A stretch of DNA of 11,518 nucleotides. Origin: Bdellovibrionales bacterium (GTDB lineage Bacteria; Bdellovibrionota; Bacteriovoracia; Bacteriovoracales; Bacteriovoracaceae). The position numbers were made by a program, and so were the translations under genes. Where the stretch lies: positions 1 through 11,518 of the forward strand of contig JAHFAA010000082.1 in the NCBI GenBank assembly GCA_023250775.1. The letters run 5' to 3'. This document shows positions 6,906 through 11,518 of this stretch, one piece after another (the stretch's first letter is position 1; every line of letters begins with the position of its first letter). The notes below the pieces were generated by a model that had not been told where the DNA came from, searched no databases, and saw nothing but the letters and a program-made list of their open reading frames with translations.

Positions 6906-7122
6906 GTTTTGTGCAGCACTTACACATTCCGGAGCAGGTATTTTTCAGCCCAAGTAGGATCACGAGAATGGGCCAGGTGATATTCATCGCTTTCAAGCTG
7001 ATGACATCAAGATTCCCGAGTAAAAATGAAACACCAATCAAGGCGATTAAGATTCCGTTCATCATGTGACAAGGACAGCAGCACTTTGATTCTTTAGAGT
7101 CTGTCGAGCAACAGGTTTCCAT
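6895..7122 (-). CDS. Cysteine-rich two-helix small membrane protein
   Basis: The 75-residue product has ten cysteines: C4, C5, C14, C15, C16 and C18 before the first helix (with H19), and C63, C67, C69 and C70 after the second. The two hydrophobic segments (about 22-36 and 46-59), with the ..IGVSFLLGN.......WPILVILLGL pattern, resemble the short DUF5668/LiaF-type two-TM module. A hairpin would place both Cys clusters on the same side of the membrane, suggesting metal or cofactor binding (inference). ATG is preceded by AAGGGA five bases upstream. It lies 81 bp after the repeat-protein gene on the same strand, so co-transcription is possible. Its last 11 bp overlap the convergent peroxiredoxin gene. 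No function can be assigned. Confidence 0.78.
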   Translation of the reverse strand: METCCSTDSKESKCCCPCHMMNGILIALIGVSFLLGNLDVISLKAMNITWPILVILLGLKNTCSGMCKCCTKPKA

Positions 7123-7203
7123 ATTGTTCCCTTAGGTAAATGTTTTTATAAGGGTAATGGGGCCTGATCTATCATGCAACTAGACTTTCGATGCACGCCA
7201 GTT

Positions 7204-9693
7204 TTAAAAATTTAAAACCGCAAAGGCCTTCTTCACAATCGCTTCACAGGCATTCTTCTTGAGCGACCAAGCTGTTTTGGTGAGACTTGCTTGGGCCGTT
7301 CGGTCTGTCCCGGCAAAGTTCATTTTTACAGCACACTTGTGAATAAATAAGGTTGATTTCAGCTTTGTCACCGTCACTGTGAGTGAAGGAACTTTGACTT
7401 CCTGAGTGGTGCTGAATTCATACTTAATTTTTTTGGAATTTAGAAGTTTCTCAAGTGTTAGCGTATAGGCCGCATCATTCAATCTCACGCTGACGACACC
7501 TGTAACAGGTGGGTTGGTGTGATTATCATCAGAAGAGTCAGCATCTCCTAAAAACTTCAAGACTTCTTTGCGCAATTTTTGATCGTAGATAATGTTGTCA
7601 TGTTTTTTCAGGAACTCGATAAGTTCAGTTTTCAAATCGACATAGTCCTCATCTTTAATCACCAGTGAAATGTAACCGAAGCCACCGAAGAACGTTCCTT
7701 CTTGCGAAAGTTTTTGGGCCAGGCCGGTAATCCAGTTTGTTTGATCCGATTCAAGTTCCTTGTCATTGGCAGCAAAGATCTTGGCAGAGAATGTATGCAG
7801 CTTGGGTTCACGGTCACCCGCCAATTTCTTTGTTGCCTCATAGAGAACGGCACCATTGGCGAATACCTTTTTAATAGTTCCGGAGTCGCCTTGGGCGTCG
7901 ACAATTTTTTGTTCTGGTTGATAAGTTTTAAATTCATTAACCTCAGAGAAAAGTTCGGTGACGATAAATGAATATCCTTCGGCGGAAAATTCAATTTTCT
8001 TGTTGGCAAAAAATCTTTTTACCTTGCCTACACGGTAGGAGATTGAGCTGTAGTCATCAGTTTTATTATAAGTGTCGTTCGCATCAACTTCAGGGCTGAC
8101 GGTGGTTGCGATGTACTGGTAGCCAGAGGAAAGTTCTTTGTGAACAATCTGTCCATTGCTGAACAGGTAAACGATTTTTCCCACGCGATTATTTTCATCC
8201 AAAACAATCAGGTCTGCCTGCAAAGCTCCAAGATGGTCCACCTGGGGAGAAACCTTGCTGGTGATGTAAGCGTAACCTGTGCTTGATTCGGTAAATTGAA
8301 TTCGTCCGTCCATAAAAACATAATTGGTAATACCGATACGGTTGTTGGCATCGATGATTCGTGTGTTCTTGCTCACGCCGGCCACGGTTGGAACTTCATG
8401 CACGAGTGAGGCGGAGATGTAAGTGTAGGCGGTAGACGATTCTACATAAACCGCCTTTTTATTAGCAAAGATATAAACGACTTTGCCCACGCGATTATTG
8501 CTATCGATGGCCACAACTCCTTTTGATAATCCGCCGAGCTCAGGAACTTCAGGTGAAGGTGAGGACGCGACATAGTTGTAACCAGTTCCACTTTCCTTAT
8601 ATTGTGCTTTTTGATTGGCGAAAGTATGAAGCACGTTTCCAACGCGATCATTTCCATCAATCGTCATCATTCCAGGCTTCAAACCATTTTCAAGCACCGC
8701 AACTTCAGCCGAGAGGTCACTGGAAATATAGGTATAAGAATTGTCGGGGTCGCGATAGAAAACTTTGCCATTCTTGAAAACCGTTACCACTTTGCCGACG
8801 CGATTATTTGAATCGATAGCGAAGGCATCTTTTTTAAGACCGTTCAGTTCGGAAATTTCAGGATTCAAGGCAGCTGACACGTAATTATAGGCGGTCGAAG
8901 ATTCTTTGAATTGGCCTTTGCCGTTGGCAAAAACATGCAGGGCCTTTCCAATGCGATCATTGGAATCAATAACCAGCATTCCGGCCTTCGTGCCATTGGC
9001 GAGTTCACTGACTTCTGGTGAAAGTTCTTGGGAAATATAACCATAACCATTGTCTGGATCTTTATAAGATGCCTTGCGATTGCCGAAAGCAATTTGGATA
9101 ACACCAACTCGATTATTGGAGTCAATCGCCACGACACCCTTGGCCAGTCCATCGATAGAATCAACTTCGGCCGTTGCCTTGGCAACCACATAGTTGTAAC
9201 CCGTGCTCTCCTCACGATATTGAGTCTGACCTTTTTCAAAAACATGCAGCGTTTTACCAACACGATCGTTGGCATCAATAACATATTTGCCTTTGGCAAT
9301 TCCTGAGTACTCGGCAACTTCTGGCGTCACGCTATTTGTAATATAGCCATAGCTCGTGCTTTCTTCTGTCAAAGAAACTTTGCCATTGGCGAAGGCCATT
9401 TTTACCGGGCCAACATGATTTGAGCCATCGAGAACGTAACTTCCTTCAGGAAAACGAGGGCTGCTGATTTTTTTGGAGAGTCTTTCATAGGTTGAGTTGT
9501 ATGTGTAACCAGTGCTGGACTCGGTAAATTTAATACTATTGCCGCTCACGCTAGTTTCAATCGAGGAAACCACACCGATTCGGTCATTGCCGTCGATCAC
9601 CACGTCGCGTAGGCAAATATCTTGAACGCAATCACTGGCGAGGCCAGACACCACGTATGACAATACACTAAACGGAAGGAGGATTTTGTGCAT
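7204..9693 (-). CDS. Exported 829-residue protein with about twelve 51-residue repeats
   Basis: A signal peptide (about 1-19, cleavage near GLA/S) indicates export. Residues about 30-625 are tandem repeats with the pattern G..KG...IDSNNRVGKV..VFANGKA.Y.ESSTGYNYI...L.PEV.EL. The conserved R/H of the xVG/RIG motif falls at 38, 93, 144, 195, 247, 298, 350, 401, 452, 503 and 554, with a degenerate last copy near 603. Hydrophobic/polar alternation and Gly/Asn turns suggest all-beta repeats. The C-terminal region (about 635-829) is non-repetitive and contains VSVRLNDAAYTL and a TKTAWSLKKNAC segment with two cysteines (near 793 and 817). The ATG has GGAG five bases upstream. The gene diverges from a marR-like gene across a palindrome-rich spacer, which may co-regulate them. 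I do not recognise a named family; a surface-bound or periplasmic binding or structural role is possible. Confidence 0.9.
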   Translation of the reverse strand: MHKILLPFSVLSYVVSGLASDCVQDICLRDVVIDGNDRIGVVSSIETSVSGNSIKFTESSTGYTYNSTYERLSKKISSPRFPEGSYVLDGSNHVGPVKMAFANGKVSLTEESTSYGYITNSVTPEVAEYSGIAKGKYVIDANDRVGKTLHVFEKGQTQYREESTGYNYVVAKATAEVDSIDGLAKGVVAIDSNNRVGVIQIAFGNRKASYKDPDNGYGYISQELSPEVSELANGTKAGMLVIDSNDRIGKALHVFANGKGQFKESSTAYNYVSAALNPEISELNGLKKDAFAIDSNNRVGKVVTVFKNGKVFYRDPDNSYTYISSDLSAEVAVLENGLKPGMMTIDGNDRVGNVLHTFANQKAQYKESGTGYNYVASSPSPEVPELGGLSKGVVAIDSNNRVGKVVYIFANKKAVYVESSTAYTYISASLVHEVPTVAGVSKNTRIIDANNRIGITNYVFMDGRIQFTESSTGYAYITSKVSPQVDHLGALQADLIVLDENNRVGKIVYLFSNGQIVHKELSSGYQYIATTVSPEVDANDTYNKTDDYSSISYRVGKVKRFFANKKIEFSAEGYSFIVTELFSEVNEFKTYQPEQKIVDAQGDSGTIKKVFANGAVLYEATKKLAGDREPKLHTFSAKIFAANDKELESDQTNWITGLAQKLSQEGTFFGGFGYISLVIKDEDYVDLKTELIEFLKKHDNIIYDQKLRKEVLKFLGDADSSDDNHTNPPVTGVVSVRLNDAAYTLTLEKLLNSKKIKYEFSTTQEVKVPSLTVTVTKLKSTLFIHKCAVKMNFAGTDRTAQASLTKTAWSLKKNACEAIVKKAFAVLNF
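7820..9606 (-). repeat. Tandem coding repeat array, about 153 bp unit
   Basis: Twelve units encode the 51-52-residue repeats of the exported protein. Spacing between the conserved arginines alternates 51, 52, 51, 52, 51 residues from R144 to R401. Units 3, 5 and 7 share LHxF...Q(Y/F)(K/R)ES.T.YNYV, and units 4 and 6 share AIDSNNRVG plus DPDN.Y.YIS. The central part (about 8385-9303) is therefore three copies of a two-repeat block of about 309 bp. The outer units (1, 2, 11 and 12) are more diverged, as expected if growth occurred in the centre. Confidence 0.88.
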
Positions 9694-9754
9694 AACAACT
9701 CCAAAAAAATAATTGAACTTAAAGCTTTAAGGGAATTGACCTAAGGCCGCAATA

Positions 9755-9778
9755 ACTTAAGTAAAATTTACATGTAAA
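9755..9778. promoter_or_regulatory. Two perfect palindromes in the divergent spacer
   Basis: ACTTAAGT (9755-9762) is an 8-bp palindrome using the same ACTTAA core as the operator next to the marR-like gene. TTTACATGTAAA (9767-9778) is a perfect 12-bp palindrome. Both lie 62-85 bp upstream of the repeat-protein start, where a regulator could act on that gene. No clear -35/-10 pair could be fixed on the minus strand. Confidence 0.45.
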
Positions 9779-9836
9779 AAAGAGCTCCAAGAAGGCAAAA
9801 GATTGCGTAAGCCCTTGTTTACTAATTGACCATTTC

Positions 9837-9883
9837 TTGACATATACTTAATCTACTTAAGTATTAACCATGTTAAGTATATA
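9837..9883 (+). promoter_or_regulatory. marR promoter/operator region with ATACTTAA/TTAAGTAT dyad
   Basis: ATACTTAA (9844-9851) and TTAAGTAT (9857-9864) form a perfect 8-bp-arm dyad with a 5-nt spacer, and a third half-site TTAAGTAT follows at 9873-9880. The dyad sits just after a TTGACA hexamer (9837-9842), where repressor binding would block polymerase. TATATA (9878-9883) ends 6 nt before the A of the ATG, a possible -10 box for a leaderless transcript. The sequence TAGCTATT just before the ATG has no Shine-Dalgarno. A dyad at this position is the usual arrangement for MarR autorepression. Confidence 0.55.
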
Positions 9884-9889
9884 GCTATT

Positions 9890-10741
9890 ATGGAAAAGGA
9901 AAAATCCGATAAAATCGCCAAAATGATCTTAGAGGTCATACCACTTGCCATGCGCGAGATCCGAACTGAAATGAGGGCCGCGGCCAAAAGTGAACTGACC
10001 GTTCCTCAGTTTAGGATTCTCGCCAGCATCTTTCGTGGGAATGACAAGGCCAAGGACATCGCAACTCATCAAGGCGTGAGCCAGGCGGCCATCTCTAAAA
10101 TGATTGATGGTCTGGTTGTTCGTGGTTTGGTTGAGCGCAAGCAAGCGGAAGATCGCAGGCATTATAAATTATCTCTGACAGAGCAGGGACAAACATTTTT
10201 TAGTGCCACTCAAAAAATTACGCAAGCGGCCCTGAGAAAAAAAATTATCAAGATGAGTCCTGAGGAAAAATTATCTTTGGAAAGCGGGTTGAAGATGCTG
10301 CAAAAATTATTGCTTGTTTTGCCTATCCTTTTCATGACCATTCCAACTCATGCCACGACATTATCATGGAATCAATGTATTGAAAGAGCGGCCCGTGACA
10401 ATGCTGAATTTCAAGTTGCAAAAAATAATTTACAGGCGGCGATGGCGCAACAAGATGGCTCTTATAGTGGTTTTCTTCCGCAGGTTTCGGCGTCGGCCAA
10501 TTACAGCTATGATAAAAGTGAGAATGCGGGAAGAGTAGATGGGCCTTCATCATCCTATTCGACTTCTTTGAATGCCACCCAAAATCTTTTTTCCGGTCTT
10601 CAGGATAAGGCCAAGGTGGATCAGGCCAAGGCCAATGTAGGTGTCTCACAATCCAACCTTCGTAATGCCCAAGCGAAATTAAGTTTTGATTTAAAATCGG
10701 CCTATATGGGCCTATGTTTGCCCAAAATTCTATTAAATTGA
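9890..10741 (+). CDS. MarR-family regulator, reading frame continuous with the N-terminal part of a TolC-like protein
   Basis: Residues 1 to about 142 are a standard-length MarR repressor. They include a helical dimerisation segment, a winged helix-turn-helix (about 52-80, with DIATHQGVSQAAISKMIDGL), a wing containing DRRHYKLSLTEQG (88-100) and a C-terminal helix MSPEEKLSLESGLKMLQKLL. No stop follows. The same frame goes on as a signal-peptide-like segment (MLQKLLLVLPILFM...THA, from 136) and about 125 residues of TolC-type coiled-coil sequence, ending at TGA 10739-10741 after a frameshift. The sequence may be a true fusion, or two proteins may come from one frame by internal initiation at ATG 10295. 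MarR proteins typically repress neighbouring efflux genes and release DNA on binding a ligand. There is no Shine-Dalgarno at the first ATG; the only earlier ATG (9870) meets a stop within four codons. The MarR assignment is secure, but the true end of the regulator is not. Confidence 0.85.
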   Translation: MEKEKSDKIAKMILEVIPLAMREIRTEMRAAAKSELTVPQFRILASIFRGNDKAKDIATHQGVSQAAISKMIDGLVVRGLVERKQAEDRRHYKLSLTEQGQTFFSATQKITQAALRKKIIKMSPEEKLSLESGLKMLQKLLLVLPILFMTIPTHATTLSWNQCIERAARDNAEFQVAKNNLQAAMAQQDGSYSGFLPQVSASANYSYDKSENAGRVDGPSSSYSTSLNATQNLFSGLQDKAKVDQAKANVGVSQSNLRNAQAKLSFDLKSAYMGLCLPKILLN

Positions 10742-11518
10742 CGAAAGATATTATGGACAGACGTTAAGCGAACTTGAAATTAGTGGAATTGCGCTTCACC
10801 AGCGGAAGAGAAAATAAAGGGTCCTTACTTTTGTCAAAGGCCTATTTTGAGCAGGCAAAATATGATCATCTCCAGGCCATGCATTCACTCGAATTGGCGC
10901 AGGTTCAGTTACAAAAAGTTTTAGGCGTTCAAGAAAATCTTGAGCAAATTGAAGTGACGGAGGCCATTCCAACTTCTCGCCCGTCATCGCAAATTGATAT
11001 CAAACAATTAGTCTTGGACACTCCCGATTATCAGCAGTCCATAGCACAGGAACAATCGGCCAGTGCCGGTATCGTTTTAGCGCGCTCCTCTTTTTTTCCG
11101 TCGCTCACTTTGACCGGCAGTAATGGCAACACCGGTGATCAATGGTATCCGCAAAATAATCATTGGTCAGTCGGAGTTGGGATTACCTTTCCACTGTTCA
11201 ATGGCGGGAAAGATTATTTTGGAACCAAGGCGGCCTTCGCCAATTTCAGGTCCGCCTCTTTTGGAAAACAAAATTCCCTTCAGCTTGGCATGACCAAGAT
11301 TAAACAGAGTTATAATGCTTACCTTGAGGCGGTACAAAAACTAGAAGTTGATCGGGCCTTTGTCGATGCCACCGAGATCAGGGCAAAAGTGGCGCGTGAA
11401 AAATATAATAATGGCCTTCTGTCATTTGATGACTGGGATACGATTGAAAATGATCTCATCAATCGACAGAAAACGCTGATTCAAAGCGAACGAGATCGTG
11501 TGATCGCCGAAGCATCAT
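10295..11518 (+). pseudogene. TolC-type outer-membrane efflux protein, broken by a frameshift and a stop (runs off the window)
   Basis: An outer-membrane channel of the TolC family, normally a trimer partnering an RND, ABC or MFS pump. ATG 10295 begins a signal peptide, followed by the first periplasmic helices (NAEFQVAKNNLQAAMAQQDG, FLPQVSASANYSY, NATQNLFSG). At about 10715-10719 one T appears to be missing: a fourth T would restore LCFAQNSIKLTKDIMDRR. That frame then meets TAA at 10765-10767, where CAA (Gln) would give RRQANLKLVELRF. Beyond it the frame stays open to 11518 with clear family sequence (SGRENKGSLLLSKAYFEQA, FFPSLTLTGS, WSVGVGITFPLFNGGKDYFG, YNNGLLSFDDWDTIENDL). Two independent lesions suggest recent inactivation; sequencing error is the alternative, especially for the T-run. 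The 3' end and any pump genes lie outside the window. Confidence 0.85.

Noticed and set aside
7201..7218. GTTTTAAA-AA-TTTAAAAC palindrome at the end of the repeat-protein gene as a terminator
   Set aside because: The stem is purely A/T apart from one G/C pair, has a 2-nt loop and overlaps the stop codon, so it would not form a stable hairpin.
7659..8009. Minus-strand open frame of 116 codons inside the repeat-protein gene
   Set aside because: It is out of frame with the well-supported repeat protein, has no plausible start signal and its sequence is low in meaning (shadow frame).
9028..9306. Plus-strand open frame opposite the repeat array
   Set aside because: Its periodic appearance is the mirror of the coding repeats on the other strand, not an independent gene.
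7820..9606. CRISPR array, because of regular spacing of similar sequence
   Set aside because: The period is about 153 bp, similarity extends over whole units, and all units are in one open reading frame with a coherent protein repeat.

Overview
The window is about 11.5 kb of bacterial DNA of moderate GC, densely packed and mostly on the minus strand. The frequent GGCC-type Ala/Gly codons, the diderm envelope proteins (TolC-type, periplasmic multiheme cytochromes) and a secreted repeat protein of a style I associate with predatory and free-living relatives of Bdellovibrio suggest Bdellovibrionota or another former deltaproteobacterial group. That assignment is an inference. No rRNA, tRNA, insertion sequence or CRISPR array was seen.

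Region 1 (6200 down to 1, minus strand) is the most interesting part. A close match to a sigma-54 promoter (6183-6198) precedes five co-directional genes. They encode a small glycine-rich membrane protein; a fusion of a seven-heme cytochrome c with an FdnI/HydC-like cytochrome b; a membrane-anchored cytochrome with twelve CXXCH motifs; a sensor histidine kinase with a periplasmic Cache-like domain, HAMP and PAS; and an NtrC-type sigma-54 activator cut by the window edge. The last three genes overlap or nearly overlap. The simplest reading is a self-regulated quinol-oxidising electron-export module, similar in logic to the Geobacter Cbc inner-membrane gates. Electrons would leave the quinol pool through heme b and pass to 7 + 12 periplasmic c hemes. 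No outer-membrane conduit and no terminal reductase are in view.

Region 2 (6384-7122) holds a secreted two-cysteine peroxiredoxin of the Bcp/PrxQ type on the plus strand. It converges, with an 11-bp 3' overlap, on a 75-residue cysteine-rich two-helix membrane protein.

Region 3 (7204-9693, minus strand) encodes an 829-residue exported protein made of about twelve 51-52-residue repeats plus a unique C-terminal region. The central repeats alternate in type with a 103-residue super-period, so they probably grew by duplication of a two-repeat block.

Region 4 (9694-11518, plus strand) starts with a divergent intergenic region rich in ACTTAA/TTAAGT palindromes. A MarR-family regulator follows, whose reading frame runs without a stop into the signal peptide of a TolC-type outer-membrane efflux protein. 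The tolC-like gene is broken by a one-base frameshift and an in-frame stop, then continues in good coding form to the window end.
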